A stretch of 64,000 nt of DNA from Brenneria salicis ATCC 15712 = DSM 30166 (GTDB lineage Bacteria; Pseudomonadota; Gammaproteobacteria; Enterobacterales; Enterobacteriaceae): positions 1-64,000 of the forward strand of contig NZ_QNRY01000005.1 of NCBI RefSeq assembly GCF_003315515.1, given 5' to 3'. Positions 51,606 through 63,480 of the stretch are shown one piece after another (position 1 is the stretch's first letter; each line of letters opens with the position of its first letter). Below the pieces are notes generated by a model. That model made no database searches, was not told the origin of the DNA, and saw only the letters and a list, made by a program, of their open reading frames with translations. The translations under genes and the position numbers were made by a program.

Positions 51606-52537
51606 CCGCCTTCATACCTGAACGCCCGATAGTGGTGATTGGCGGCGCTTGCGGCGATATGCTGCTGGCGCTGCCGCGCCTGCCCGTCAGCGGAGAGGAT
51701 ATCGAGGGCAAAGATCTGGGCCAACAGATCGGCGGCTGCGCCTTCAATGTGGCCAGGGTGCTGTTTCGACTCAACGTGCCGATCATTAACGGCATGCCGG
51801 TCGGTAATGGTTCCTGGGGCAAAGCCGTGGAAGCCGCCATGACGGAGATGAATCTGCCGGTGCTGTTACGCAATACGGAAATGGACAATGGCTGGTGTCT
51901 TGCTTTGACCGAACCTGACGGCGAGCGAACCTTTATCGGCATCACTGGCTGCGAAGCGCATTGCAGCCGTGAACTGTTGCAACAGCTTACGCCGCCGGAC
52001 AATGCCTGGATCTATGTAAACGGCTACGAGTTGTTCGGCGAGGGGGGAAAAGCATTACGCGAGTGGATATTGGAACAGCCGCAGAAAAAACTGGTGGATT
52101 TCGGGCCGCGTCTGCCGTTCATCCCGGCGGATTTCATTACCGCACTGTCTGGTACCGACGTCATACTGACTTTAAACCGCGACGAAACCAGACAGTTATG
52201 CGGCGATGGCGATCCGGTCGCACAGGCGCTGCGTTATGCGCAGCACAGCGGATTAACGCTGATCTGTAGACTGGATAAGGAAGGGGCCTGGATTTGTCCG
52301 CCAGCCGGTGAACCAACAGCCATCGCCGCCTATAAGGTCGATGTCGTGGATACCATCGGCGCGGGCGATGCGCACAGCGGCGGTCTGTTGGCCGGGCTGT
52401 CGGCAGGCTGGCCGCTGGCTGATGCCGTCGATCTGGCTAACCGGGTCGCGGCCTGCGTGGTTGCCAGCCAGGGCGCGGCGGGCGCGCCCGACTGGGACAC
52501 ACTACGCCGCTACTTTCCGGCTGCACGGTTGCCGTAA
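51602..52537 (+). CDS. PfkB family carbohydrate/nucleoside kinase
   Basis: The 311-residue kinase has the PfkB N-terminal pattern (PIVVIGGACGDMLLALPRLP, GGCAFNVARVLFRLNVP) and the anion-hole/catalytic motif DTIGAGDAHSGGLLAG with the catalytic Asp at about residue 254. It is translationally coupled to the NCS1 permease and is probably regulated by the divergent GntR protein. PfkB enzymes phosphorylate sugars or nucleosides such as pseudouridine; substrate unknown here. Confidence 0.88.
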   Translation: MTAFIPERPIVVIGGACGDMLLALPRLPVSGEDIEGKDLGQQIGGCAFNVARVLFRLNVPIINGMPVGNGSWGKAVEAAMTEMNLPVLLRNTEMDNGWCLALTEPDGERTFIGITGCEAHCSRELLQQLTPPDNAWIYVNGYELFGEGGKALREWILEQPQKKLVDFGPRLPFIPADFITALSGTDVILTLNRDETRQLCGDGDPVAQALRYAQHSGLTLICRLDKEGAWICPPAGEPTAIAAYKVDVVDTIGAGDAHSGGLLAGLSAGWPLADAVDLANRVAACVVASQGAAGAPDWDTLRRYFPAARLP

Positions 52538-52613
52538 GCCAACCCGATTTCGCTCAATCATTACGGCACAAGCAGACGGCGTTTTTACCCGGCTGCGCTG
52601 GATAAGCCCCTGA

Positions 52614-54026
52614 TCAAACGGGCGGTTGCACGATAAGTTGCCCCGCAGATCCCCGGTCAGCCATTTCCAGCGTCTGGCTGTAATACAGGAACGGGAAAGC
52701 CTGCGATGAAGGCTGAGTGAAATAAACCAGCAATTCGACATCGTTATCAACCCAGACGGTATCTTTCCAGCCGCTGTCCTCAACCGGCACCGCGCCGCCG
52801 TTCACACTGCGCACCAGAAACTTCACGCCTTCTATATGGAACGGCTGCGGCGTATCGGCATGGATCAGCCAGCGCTCGCAGCGACCAACCTGTGTTTGCA
52901 CATCCATGCGGGTCATATCCCACATGGCGCCGTTGATCCCCGGCAGACTGTCGCCCAGACGAAACTCGCGTGTACGGCTGATGCTGCCTTCAATGATGTT
53001 ATCCGCCAGCAAGCGCATCGGCAGATTGTCCGTCACCAGCGGCAGTAATCCTGTTGGTTTAAGCGTTAAGATCTGAGTCGAAATCAGCATGCCGGATGGC
53101 TCAAACAGACCGCGCAAGCGATCCATGATCCCGGCGGATTCGCCCGCCGTCAGCGTCACCTCGCCACCTTCAGCCATATCAACCAGAATCTCCCGCCGTT
53201 CGCCAGGCGCCAGCGAGATCTGATTCACCGCCATCGGTGCCGGCAGAAGCCCCTGATCGCTGGCGATCACATGCATCGGGCGTCGATCGCTCAGATACAT
53301 CACATAGCGGCGGGCATTTGATGCATTCAGCAGTCTCAAACGCACCCAGCCGCGCGACACTTCCACGAACGGATTATGAACGCCATTCACCAGCAGCGTA
53401 TCGCCCAGAAAACCCCCGTTTGCCGGGCTGTAAATCGGCGCGCCGAAATTATCCAGCCGTTTGTCCTGAATGATCAGCGGGAAATCATCAACGCCGTAGT
53501 GATTAGGAAGCGGAAGCGATTTACTGGTACTGTCTTCAACCAGCCACAGCCCGGCCAATCCGTTATAGATATGGGGAGCCATGCGGTTCGGCGTATTGGC
53601 ATGATACCAACAGGTCGCGGCAGGCTGGCGGATCGGCAGCACCGGCGACCAGTCCATCCCCGGCGAAATGATGCGAGCCGCGCCGCCCATCAGCGAACCG
53701 GGAACCTGCAACCCGCCAATCGTCATCGCCACCGGTTCAGTAAGCCGATTGCTGTAAATCAGCTTGACGTCATCGCCGTCATACACCCGTACCGTGGGGC
53801 CTAAATACCGGCCATTGATCCCCCAGACCGGGGTTTTGTGAGTATCAATAAAAGCCCAATGGGTACGTTGCATCGTCAGAAACAGAGGTTGACCCCGGCG
53901 CGACTCCAGTAACGGCGGTATCGGTAATGCGCCGGGAAGTCCATCCCCTTTCGCCGTCAATGGCGTCATCCCCGCGCACAACGCAAGACCCGATGCCTGA
54001 ATAAACTGACGTCGGCTGAATGACAT
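52614..54026 (-). CDS. ftsP: Cell division protein FtsP (SufI)
   Basis: The 470-residue protein has a Tat signal (MSFSRRQFIQASGLALCAGM) and a multicopper-oxidase-like three-cupredoxin fold that in E. coli lacks copper. Landmarks: GINGRYLGPTVRVYDGDDVK, CWYHANTPNRMAPHIYNGLA, VFHIEG-type PFHIEGVKFLV. FtsP stabilises the divisome in the periplasm under stress. It lies beside plsC and parC, as in E. coli. Confidence 0.93.
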   Translation of the reverse strand: MSFSRRQFIQASGLALCAGMTPLTAKGDGLPGALPIPPLLESRRGQPLFLTMQRTHWAFIDTHKTPVWGINGRYLGPTVRVYDGDDVKLIYSNRLTEPVAMTIGGLQVPGSLMGGAARIISPGMDWSPVLPIRQPAATCWYHANTPNRMAPHIYNGLAGLWLVEDSTSKSLPLPNHYGVDDFPLIIQDKRLDNFGAPIYSPANGGFLGDTLLVNGVHNPFVEVSRGWVRLRLLNASNARRYVMYLSDRRPMHVIASDQGLLPAPMAVNQISLAPGERREILVDMAEGGEVTLTAGESAGIMDRLRGLFEPSGMLISTQILTLKPTGLLPLVTDNLPMRLLADNIIEGSISRTREFRLGDSLPGINGAMWDMTRMDVQTQVGRCERWLIHADTPQPFHIEGVKFLVRSVNGGAVPVEDSGWKDTVWVDNDVELLVYFTQPSSQAFPFLYYSQTLEMADRGSAGQLIVQPPV

Positions 54027-54120
54027 AATGTCTCCGTAAATCTGTTAAACCGTTTGCAAAGTGTAGCTTCCGACGAGTTACGCGGAAGAAATAACGATTT
54101 TGGTTTGGCCTGAGGAAGGC

Positions 54121-54858
54121 TTATTTTTTTCCCGCCGCTTCGCGTGCCGCAACCTCGGCATCCAGTTGCGCCAGTTTAGCGGCCATCAGATCGTGGCAAT
54201 GTGCGGCCAGTTCACGCACCTGCTCTTTGGTGTAAGCGCGCGTATCGACAGGCGGCAGCATTTCCACGATAACGAGGCCGTTGTTCCAACGATTCAGCTT
54301 CACCTTGTTGCTGGTGTTCGAAATGCAAATCGGCACTATCGGCACGTCCGCGCCAATCGCCGCATGAAACGCGCCGGTTTTAAACGGCAGCAGACCACGC
54401 CCCCGGCTGCGCGTCCCCTCAGGGAACATCCAGATGGAAATATTGTGTTCTTTAATATGCTTCACCACCTGCGCGATAGTGCCGTGCGCCTTAGCGCGGT
54501 TTTCACGGTCAATCAGCAGGTTGCCCGTCAGCCAGTAAAGCGGGCCGAAAAAGGGGATCCACAGCAGACTTTTTTTCCCGACGGTCACGGTACGCGGTTG
54601 CACGGCGTTCGATGCGGTGACCATATCGTAATTATTCTGGTGGTTAGCGATATAGATGAAATTACCGTAATGCGCCGCTTCTTCCGGTATGCGTAATTCA
54701 ACCTTCAGGCCAAACACCACTGACAGCCGACCGAAAAGACGACCAAATGTCGACACATGTCCGGGGTTTTTCGGGCTGAACAGACAGTAAATAGAGCCAA
54801 AAATACAGATCAGGATCGATAATACGACCACCACAATAAAACGAACAATGAATAGCAT
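54121..54858 (-). CDS. plsC: 1-acyl-sn-glycerol-3-phosphate acyltransferase
   Basis: PlsC makes phosphatidic acid from lysophosphatidate in the inner membrane. The 245 residues match E. coli exactly in length. An N-terminal membrane segment (MLFIVRFIVVVVLSILICIF) precedes the NHQNNYD (HX4D) catalytic motif and FPEGTRSRGRG. A longer frame extends upstream to 55167 and overlaps parC, but the ATG at 54858 with GAGG six bases upstream is the family start. Confidence 0.96.
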   Translation of the reverse strand: MLFIVRFIVVVVLSILICIFGSIYCLFSPKNPGHVSTFGRLFGRLSVVFGLKVELRIPEEAAHYGNFIYIANHQNNYDMVTASNAVQPRTVTVGKKSLLWIPFFGPLYWLTGNLLIDRENRAKAHGTIAQVVKHIKEHNISIWMFPEGTRSRGRGLLPFKTGAFHAAIGADVPIVPICISNTSNKVKLNRWNNGLVIVEMLPPVDTRAYTKEQVRELAAHCHDLMAAKLAQLDAEVAAREAAGKK

Positions 54859-55012
54859 AGCAACCTCATTAGCCAACCGCGCCGCCAGTATAGCGATTTC
54901 GCCATAAAAAACACGGTGATTCCGTTGTCGCAAATTGGCGTTCTGGTTATCAGATAATATCGAAGGGATCAGGCGCGGCGGGATGATATAACCTCGTCCC
55001 GGCGCGAATGAC

Positions 55013-57283
55013 TCATTCTTCACTGGCGCCGTCGCCAACCGGTTTGGGCGCATCCACATCAATACGATCGATGCGTTGCAGACCGCGCAGCAGCGTGCCT
55101 TTACGTCCGCGTTCTCCCTGATATTTCTGTAGGTCGTTAGGGCGCAGCACCAGTTTGCGTTTGCCAAAGTACAGCGTGACCGAGGCCTGCGGCGGCAATA
55201 GCAGCAGCCAGGTCAGGCGATCTTTGCCGCCGGCGAAATCCGCGGACGAAATCGACACGATCTTGTTGCCTTTGCCTTTCGACAATTGCGGCAAATCGGA
55301 AACCGGGAACAGCAGCATTCTGCCGGCGGCGGTGATCGCCATCAGCAGGTTGTCGTCGCCTTTGATTTCAATCGGCGTCAGCGCTTTCGCGTTATCCGGC
55401 AGCGTGATAATCGCTTTACCCGCACGGTTGCGCGCCACCAGATCATTGAAGGTACAGACAAAGCCGTATCCGGCATCCGAGGCCATCAACAGCGGCTGAT
55501 CGTCCGCCGCCATCAGCGCCTGCTCAATCGTCGCTCCCGGCGGCGGCGTCAGTTTACCGGTCAGCGGTTCGCCCTGCCCGCGAGCGGAAGGCAGCGTGAG
55601 CGGATCAAGCGCATAACTGCGTCCGGTGGAGTCGATAAACACCACCGGCTGGTTGGTTTTCCCTTTCGCCGCGGCGCGGAAGCTATCGCCCGCCTTATAA
55701 CTCAGTCCGGCGGGATCGATATCGTGTCCTTTGGCGCTGCGCACCCAGCCCATTGCCGATAACACAATCGTCACTGGCTCGGAGGGCACAAAATCGTGCT
55801 CGCTCATGGCTTTCGCTTCGCTACGCTCATGCAGCGGTGAACGACGCTCGTCGCCATAGGCCTGCGCATCCGCCTGAATTTCTTTCTTCAGCAGGTTGCT
55901 GAGCTTACGCTCTGACGCCAGCAGCGCCTGAAGCTGATCGCGCTCTTTCGCCAGATCGTCCTGCTCGCCGCGGATTTTCATCTCTTCCAGTTTGGCCAAA
56001 TGACGTAATTTCAGTTCCAGAATCGCTTCGGCCTGGGTTTCGCTCAGGCTGAACTGGCGCATCAGCACCGGTTTTGGTTCATCTTCCGTGCGGATGATAT
56101 GAATGACTTCATCGATATTCAGGAACGCCACCAGCAAACCTTCAAGGATATGCAGGCGCTTGAGCACTTTCTCCAACCGGTAATTCAGACGACGACGCAC
56201 CGTGTCGCGACGAAATACCAGCCATTCGCTCAGGATCTCGACCAACCCTTTCACGCTGGGACGACCATCCAGACCGATCATGTTCATGTTGATGCGGTAA
56301 CTTTTTTCCAAATCGGTGGTGGCGAACAGGTGGTTCATCACCTGATCGAGATCGATACGGTTGGAGCGCGGCACCAGCACCAGGCGCGTGGGGTTTTCAT
56401 GATCGGATTCATCACGCAAATCTTCAATCATCGGCAGTTTCTTGGCGCGCATCTGGCTGGCTATCTGCTCCAGCACTTTGGCGCCCGAAACCTGATGAGG
56501 CAGCGCCGTGATGACCACATCGCCCTCTTCTTTCTTCCAGATCGCGCGCATGCGCACCGAACCGCGTCCATTCTGGTAAATTTTGCGCACTTCATCGCGC
56601 GGGGTAATGATTTCCGCTTCGGTGGGGAAATCAGGCCCTTGAACGTGCTGTAACAACGCATCCAGCGACGCGTTCGGTTTATCAATCAGCGTCACGGCAG
56701 CGGCGGCCACCTCACGGATATTGTGCGGCGGAATGTCCGTCGCCATACCGACCGCGATCCCCGTCGTACCGTTGAGCAGGATGTTCGGCAACCGGGCGGG
56801 CAGCATCTTCGGTTCCTGCATCGTGCCGTCAAAGTTCGGCACATAGTCGACCGTCCCCTGGCCCAGTTCGCCGAGCAGCACTTCCGCATATTTGGACAGC
56901 CGCGATTCGGTGTAACGCATGGCGGCGAATGACTTCGGATCATCCGGCGCCCCCCAGTTTCCTTGCCCATCCACCAGCGGATAGCGGTAGGAGAACGGCT
57001 GCGCCATCAATACCATCGCTTCGTAACAGGCGCTGTCGCCGTGCGGATGATATTTACCCAATACGTCACCGACGGTACGGGCGGATTTTTTGAATTTGGC
57101 GCTGGCATTCAGGCCCAGTTCCGACATGGCGTACACGATACGGCGTTGTACCGGTTTCAGACCATCGCCGATGAATGGCAATGCCCTGTCCATGATCACG
57201 TACATGGAATAATTCAGATACGCATTTTCGGTAAAGGTATGCAGCGCAAGACTTTCTACGCCGTCATGAGTCATCTCACTCAT
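55013..57283 (-). CDS. parC: DNA topoisomerase IV subunit A
   Basis: ParC (756 residues) is the DNA-cleaving subunit of topoisomerase IV, which decatenates daughter chromosomes. The catalytic tyrosine is in [12 protein letters not shown]. The quinolone-determining region reads [20 protein letters not shown], with the wild-type Ser and Glu (E. coli positions 80 and 84). The C-terminal beta-pinwheel is complete ([20 protein letters not shown]). In E. coli parE is nearby; here two other genes separate parC from parE. Confidence 0.97.
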   Translation of the reverse strand: MSEMTHDGVESLALHTFTENAYLNYSMYVIMDRALPFIGDGLKPVQRRIVYAMSELGLNASAKFKKSARTVGDVLGKYHPHGDSACYEAMVLMAQPFSYRYPLVDGQGNWGAPDDPKSFAAMRYTESRLSKYAEVLLGELGQGTVDYVPNFDGTMQEPKMLPARLPNILLNGTTGIAVGMATDIPPHNIREVAAAAVTLIDKPNASLDALLQHVQGPDFPTEAEIITPRDEVRKIYQNGRGSVRMRAIWKKEEGDVVITALPHQVSGAKVLEQIASQMRAKKLPMIEDLRDESDHENPTRLVLVPRSNRIDLDQVMNHLFATTDLEKSYRINMNMIGLDGRPSVKGLVEILSEWLVFRRDTVRRRLNYRLEKVLKRLHILEGLLVAFLNIDEVIHIIRTEDEPKPVLMRQFSLSETQAEAILELKLRHLAKLEEMKIRGEQDDLAKERDQLQALLASERKLSNLLKKEIQADAQAYGDERRSPLHERSEAKAMSEHDFVPSEPVTIVLSAMGWVRSAKGHDIDPAGLSYKAGDSFRAAAKGKTNQPVVFIDSTGRSYALDPLTLPSARGQGEPLTGKLTPPPGATIEQALMAADDQPLLMASDAGYGFVCTFNDLVARNRAGKAIITLPDNAKALTPIEIKGDDNLLMAITAAGRMLLFPVSDLPQLSKGKGNKIVSISSADFAGGKDRLTWLLLLPPQASVTLYFGKRKLVLRPNDLQKYQGERGRKGTLLRGLQRIDRIDVDAPKPVGDGASEE

Positions 57284-57711
57284 TTATCTCACTTTCCTCA
57301 CATCGCGGCGCGATTATTACGCTTCCCGACACGCCATACGGCGGTATGTTTGGTGGGAATAGTACCGCAAGCGCTGTGCAAAAACACTCATGCGTTTTTT
57401 TCGCAGGCATGCCTGTCATTGCCTGCGGATGAAAGAGTGAATCGGCATGATAAATACTGGGGATTTTATATTAACCATGCTAACTATTTCACTCGTAACC
57501 ATACGGTATCGACCTTAAAAAAACCGATCTGGACGCCAGCTAAAAAATTATTAATTTATTGTATTTAATTGATTTAATAACTGTTCGCTTTTTATTTCCC
57601 TGCCGTTCCCCTCTGTTTTTTAATTATGACTATACTTTAGCTTGATTAATATTAACACCTTGTTCAACAAGACGTTAATAGCCTGAAAATAACAGATTAA
57701 TAGGGGTGGAT
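57284..57711. other. Intergenic region between parC and the membrane-protein gene
   Basis: About 430 bp. The half next to parC is GC-rich upstream sequence; the half next to 57712 is AT-rich with no recognisable operator. I see no RNA gene or repeat. Confidence 0.5.
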
Positions 57712-58746
57712 ATGAATATTTCGAACGAATTACATGTGGCGAAAAAAATATCATGGGGCAGTATCATCGGCGGTGTGGTGACTGTATTAGCCGTATCATT
57801 ATTACTCTCCACGCTTGGTACCGGTCTGGGTTTTTCGATTGTCGATCCTCTGTCGGATGAACCCGTGGACGGCGTGGGAACCACCGTTCTGATTTGGTCA
57901 GCATTATCCATTATTGTCAGTCTGGCGGCAGGGGCGTTTATCGCCGGACGATTAGCGGCGGTAGACGGTTTGATTCATGGCTTTCTGGTCTGGGCGACGG
58001 CGCTGATTGTCGCCGCCGTGTTAGGCGGCATGTTGCTTGGCGGCGCGATAAAAGCCACCGGCAACGCGATCGGCTCAGTGGCATCGCTAACGGGTAACGT
58101 GATTTCCGGCGCGGGCTCTGCCGTGGGCGGCGGTATGCAAGGCATCGCCAATCTGGGCGGCAAGACATTTGAAAATCTTGATCTGGATACCAGTCTGCGA
58201 CCGGAACAGATGACCGATGAAGTAGCCGAAGCTTTACGCAACAGTGATATTGAGTCATTGCATCCGGACTATATGCAAAAACAGTTGGAAGGAGCAAAAA
58301 CCGAGATTGGCGAAGCGATAAAAGCCATTGCCGTCAACCCGGATAACAGTGACGCGATCATCCAGAGTTTGATCGAAAAACTGAAAGCCCGCGGGGAAGC
58401 ATTAACGCAAGACGTGGATCGTGACAGCCTGACCAGAGCGCTGGCAGACAATACCTCCATGACGCAGGAAGAAGTGAACCGAACGGTCGATAACCTGATT
58501 GAGGCCAAGAATAAAACGGCCGAGTTGGTCAACCAACGACTGAGTGAGGCGGAAGCCCGCATTGAACAGGCCAAACAGCAGTATGCCGACATGAAGCAGA
58601 AAGCCCGCGAACAGGCGGCGGTTGCCGCTTCCGCCGCTGCGCAGGCCGCGTTCTGGTCATTCTTTGCCTTGCTGATTGGCGCGATTGTCAGCGTATTCGC
58701 CGGCTTGTGGGGGGTTAAAACCTGTAACCGGGGCCACATCGCGTAA
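57712..58746 (+). CDS. Uncharacterised membrane protein with coiled-coil domain
   Basis: The 344-residue protein (start ATG at 57712; AGGGG five bases upstream; a GTG two codons earlier is possible) is not one I can assign. It has three N-terminal membrane segments (about residues 15-38, SIIGGVVTVLAVSLLLSTLG; 60-82, VLIWSALSIIVSLAAGAFIA; 90-115, FLVWATALIVAAVLGGMLLG), a glycine-rich stretch, a long charged helical region (about 140-300, e.g. AEARIEQAKQQYADMKQKAR), and a C-terminal membrane segment (FWSFFALLIGAIVSVFAGLW). Both ends in the membrane with a large soluble coil between suggests a structural or stress-envelope role; that is inference. A terminator follows. Confidence 0.8.
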   Translation: MNISNELHVAKKISWGSIIGGVVTVLAVSLLLSTLGTGLGFSIVDPLSDEPVDGVGTTVLIWSALSIIVSLAAGAFIAGRLAAVDGLIHGFLVWATALIVAAVLGGMLLGGAIKATGNAIGSVASLTGNVISGAGSAVGGGMQGIANLGGKTFENLDLDTSLRPEQMTDEVAEALRNSDIESLHPDYMQKQLEGAKTEIGEAIKAIAVNPDNSDAIIQSLIEKLKARGEALTQDVDRDSLTRALADNTSMTQEEVNRTVDNLIEAKNKTAELVNQRLSEAEARIEQAKQQYADMKQKAREQAAVAASAAAQAAFWSFFALLIGAIVSVFAGLWGVKTCNRGHIA

Positions 58747-58772
58747 CTTACAGTAAGATCATCGTCATACCA

Positions 58773-58800
58773 CAGGCTCCTTTCCCGGAGCCTGTTTTTT
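58773..58800 (+). terminator. Intrinsic terminator after the membrane protein
   Basis: CAGGCTCC and GGAGCCTG with a 6-base loop, followed by six T residues. Confidence 0.9.
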
Positions 58801-58912
58801 ATATAAACGTTATTACATAACTGCCTTTCTTTATTACTCCGCCTGTCACCCGCGTATTACTGCTCCAAAAACGTTTTATTAAGAATAATTCATCATTATT
58901 GCAACAGGTAGT

Positions 58913-58948
58913 GATAATCAATATCATGTGATAATAATTATCATTCCT
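58913..58948 (+). promoter_or_regulatory. Two Fur boxes upstream of the TonB-dependent receptor
   Basis: GATAATAATTATCATTCCT (58930-58948) is very close to the Fur box GATAATGATAATCATTATC, and an overlapping weaker copy GATAATCAATATCATGTGA lies at 58913-58931. Both are 107-142 bp upstream of the receptor start. Overlapping Fur dimers are typical of tightly iron-repressed promoters. Confidence 0.85.
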
Positions 58949-59054
58949 GCTTTTCATCATGTTTTAGCCGGTTTGTTTTCTGCCACCGCCATTCATTGCC
59001 AGAACGTTATCGCGACGACGCTGGTCGGACAGAACCCTAGCAAAGAGTATCACC

Positions 59055-61412
59055 ATGTTAATGAATAAGAATTTAAATAAGATCCTCCTCAGTGGGATAT
59101 TAACAGGCATCGCGTCAAACAGCGTGGCGGCAGAAACGCCATCCACCGCCTCCGAACCGATCGGGGACGTGATGATTGTTCACGCGCCGGAAATCGAGAA
59201 AAAAGCGGGTTCTTCGGTTGCGATAACCGCTGATGATATGCAAAAACACGGTGGAAATGACTTCGGCACTATTATGCGTTATCAACCGCTGATTAGTGCG
59301 ACCGGCTCCAGCGGCGGCGCCTCTAACGGGAAAAGCGGCTTTGATCGCGGCGGTTATACGGGCTACAACATTCGCGGAATTGAGAGCAACCGCGTGGCTA
59401 TCGATGCCAATGGCATCGCGTTGCCCAACGCGACCGGACGCAGCTATGCCAGCCGCGCCGGATTTAATACCTTCGGCATGGGGCGCGACTACATTGACCC
59501 TTATCTTTACGGACGCGTCGACATCGAATCCGGGGTAACCCCGGCAGAGAATGCGATCAATGCGCTGGGTGGCAGCGTGTCGTTCCGTGCGAAATCAGCC
59601 GATGATTACCTGAACGCCAACAAACGGGAATACTTTGGTTTTCAAAGCGACTACGACTCAGCCAACCGTGGCTGGCATAACGGTATTACGGCGGCGAGCG
59701 GAGATGACGAACTACGTGGCATTGTGGTGCTAAGCCGCCGTGATGGTCAGCAAACCCGCAATAATAGCGATGATATCGCGGCTTATCCGGCCAACTGGCA
59801 CTCCAATGCGTTTCTGGCCTCCGGTATCTGGCAACCAAATGATGAACATCAGTTCACCGGCACGGTGGACTACTACCATAAAACCAATCACACTCGCTAC
59901 GATTACTGGGGTAACCTGCCAAGCAGTAATACCATTTACGGCACGGCGCAGCAAAGCAGCCAGACCCGCCGCTGGAGCGTCAGCCTGAAAGATCGCTGGA
60001 CGCCGCTCAACAATACGCTGGTCGATCTGATCGATAGCCGCATTTATTTTCAGAACAGCGAATCGCACGATAATACCTGGCTGCCCGCCACAACAGGGAT
60101 CACTGCCGCTGATAGCCACCGCGTCTATTCTGATTACAATGTTAAAACCTACGGGCTGGAAACTCACATGGTGAAAAATTGGGATCGCCATGAGTTCAGT
60201 TGGGGTATCAATGCCAGTCAAACCAAAACTGAACGCCCATTCAGGCAAGATCCTAATCAAACGAGCGCCAACAACATTATGCAGCCGGAAGCGGACAGCA
60301 ATAGTTATACCGTTGGCGGCTTTGTGCAGGACACGATTTCCTGGGATCTGGCCGGTCACGCATTTTCCGTCGTCCCTGCCGCGCGCGCGGTGCATCAGCG
60401 AACCAAACCGGCTAACGCCGGCAGCATGAGCGGCGATGGCAGCGTTATTAATGAATCCGACGTCAACAGATTGTACGGTAAAGCTAACAGCGATACGCAG
60501 TTCCTGCCTTCACTGAGCTTCCTGTATGACATCACGCCGAAATTGACAACCTATGTGCAATATCGCCGTGGCGCACAATTTCCCGATGCCAGCCAGCTTT
60601 ATGGTAGCACCAATCTGGATGCCAACTTTGCCGGTCCTTTCCAATATGCGTTTATTGGCAACAGCGATCTCAAGACAGAAACCAGCAACAACGTAGAATG
60701 GGGATTAAAGGGAGAATTGACAGAAGGCGTGACCTTCCGCACCGCGCTGTTCTACAACACCTATAAAAACTTTATTGCCAATACCCGTTACAGCCGTAGC
60801 GCCAATCCCAATAGATTTACCAATGTTCCTAGTAATATCAATACGATATACCAGGCTGAAAATCGTGATAAAGCCTATATTTATGGCGGCGAAATCAGCA
60901 GCAAAATCAATTTCGGTACGTGGTTCCCGGCCATTGACGGGCTAAGCACCACCCTGGCGTTCGGTTACACTCAAGGACAATCCAAATCCCGCTATCTGGG
61001 CGACCGCTATATTGATCTCGATAGCGTTGCACCGATGAAAGCGGTCATCGGTATCGCCTATGACGATCCGTCCCAGCGTTACGGTGCGGCGTTGACGTCC
61101 ACCTTCCAGAAAGGGAAACAGGCGCAAGACACTAACCGTCAAAACTATAACAACTCAGGTTCCCCGATTACCGTATCCACCACCGAATACATGCGTGTTC
61201 CCGGTTACGGTATGGTTGACCTGACGGCTTACTGTCGCGTGCTGCCGAACGTGAAACTGAGCGGCGGGGTGTATAACCTGACGGATCGTAAATACTGGGA
61301 TTATCTGAGCAGCCGCCAGATTGAAACGACCACGGCGCAGGATCGCTATGATCAGGCACTGGCCGTGCAACCGGGCCGTACCTTCCAGCTTGGCGTTAAT
61401 GTGGATTTCTGA
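59055..61412 (+). CDS. TonB-dependent receptor, heme/hemoglobin-type
   Basis: The 785-residue outer-membrane receptor has a signal peptide (ILLSGILTGIASNSVAA), a TonB-box-like stretch (GDVMIVHAPEI), a plug domain (YNIRGIESNRVAIDANGIAL, IESGVTPAENAINALGGSVS) and a 22-strand barrel ending AVQPGRTFQLGVNVDF. GAQFPDASQLYGST and NSDLKTETSNNVEWG correspond to the FRAP/NPNL-like region of hemoglobin receptors, so heme or a heme protein is a likely but unproven ligand. No heme ABC transporter or heme-degrading gene is adjacent. Fur boxes upstream support iron starvation control; ExbB/ExbD at 43930-45363 could energise it. Confidence 0.9.
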   Translation: MLMNKNLNKILLSGILTGIASNSVAAETPSTASEPIGDVMIVHAPEIEKKAGSSVAITADDMQKHGGNDFGTIMRYQPLISATGSSGGASNGKSGFDRGGYTGYNIRGIESNRVAIDANGIALPNATGRSYASRAGFNTFGMGRDYIDPYLYGRVDIESGVTPAENAINALGGSVSFRAKSADDYLNANKREYFGFQSDYDSANRGWHNGITAASGDDELRGIVVLSRRDGQQTRNNSDDIAAYPANWHSNAFLASGIWQPNDEHQFTGTVDYYHKTNHTRYDYWGNLPSSNTIYGTAQQSSQTRRWSVSLKDRWTPLNNTLVDLIDSRIYFQNSESHDNTWLPATTGITAADSHRVYSDYNVKTYGLETHMVKNWDRHEFSWGINASQTKTERPFRQDPNQTSANNIMQPEADSNSYTVGGFVQDTISWDLAGHAFSVVPAARAVHQRTKPANAGSMSGDGSVINESDVNRLYGKANSDTQFLPSLSFLYDITPKLTTYVQYRRGAQFPDASQLYGSTNLDANFAGPFQYAFIGNSDLKTETSNNVEWGLKGELTEGVTFRTALFYNTYKNFIANTRYSRSANPNRFTNVPSNINTIYQAENRDKAYIYGGEISSKINFGTWFPAIDGLSTTLAFGYTQGQSKSRYLGDRYIDLDSVAPMKAVIGIAYDDPSQRYGAALTSTFQKGKQAQDTNRQNYNNSGSPITVSTTEYMRVPGYGMVDLTAYCRVLPNVKLSGGVYNLTDRKYWDYLSSRQIETTTAQDRYDQALAVQPGRTFQLGVNVDF

Positions 61413-61422
61413 TTCAGATGCA

Positions 61423-61450
61423 ACAAGGCGATGCCGGGGCATCGCCTTGT
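61423..61450. terminator. Strong hairpin between receptor gene and parE
   Basis: A perfect 13-bp inverted repeat (ACAAGGCGATGCC / GGCATCGCCTTGT) around two bases lies between convergent genes. It has no T-run but is well placed as a bidirectional terminator. Confidence 0.75.
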
Positions 61451-61513
61451 CATAGGGCCAGAAGTACAGGGACAAAACAGAGAAATGTTTTGCGCACCCG
61501 GCGGCAACCGGCG

Positions 61514-63430
<1,917 letters not shown>

Positions 63431-63480
63431 TTAAAAAGATTATTTACAGGATCGTTTAAATGAAATCCGCGGTGATCTGA

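Noticed and set aside
56950-57100. A quinolone-resistance substitution in ParC
   Set aside because: The region reads GDSACYEAM with the wild-type Ser and Glu, so nothing unusual is present.
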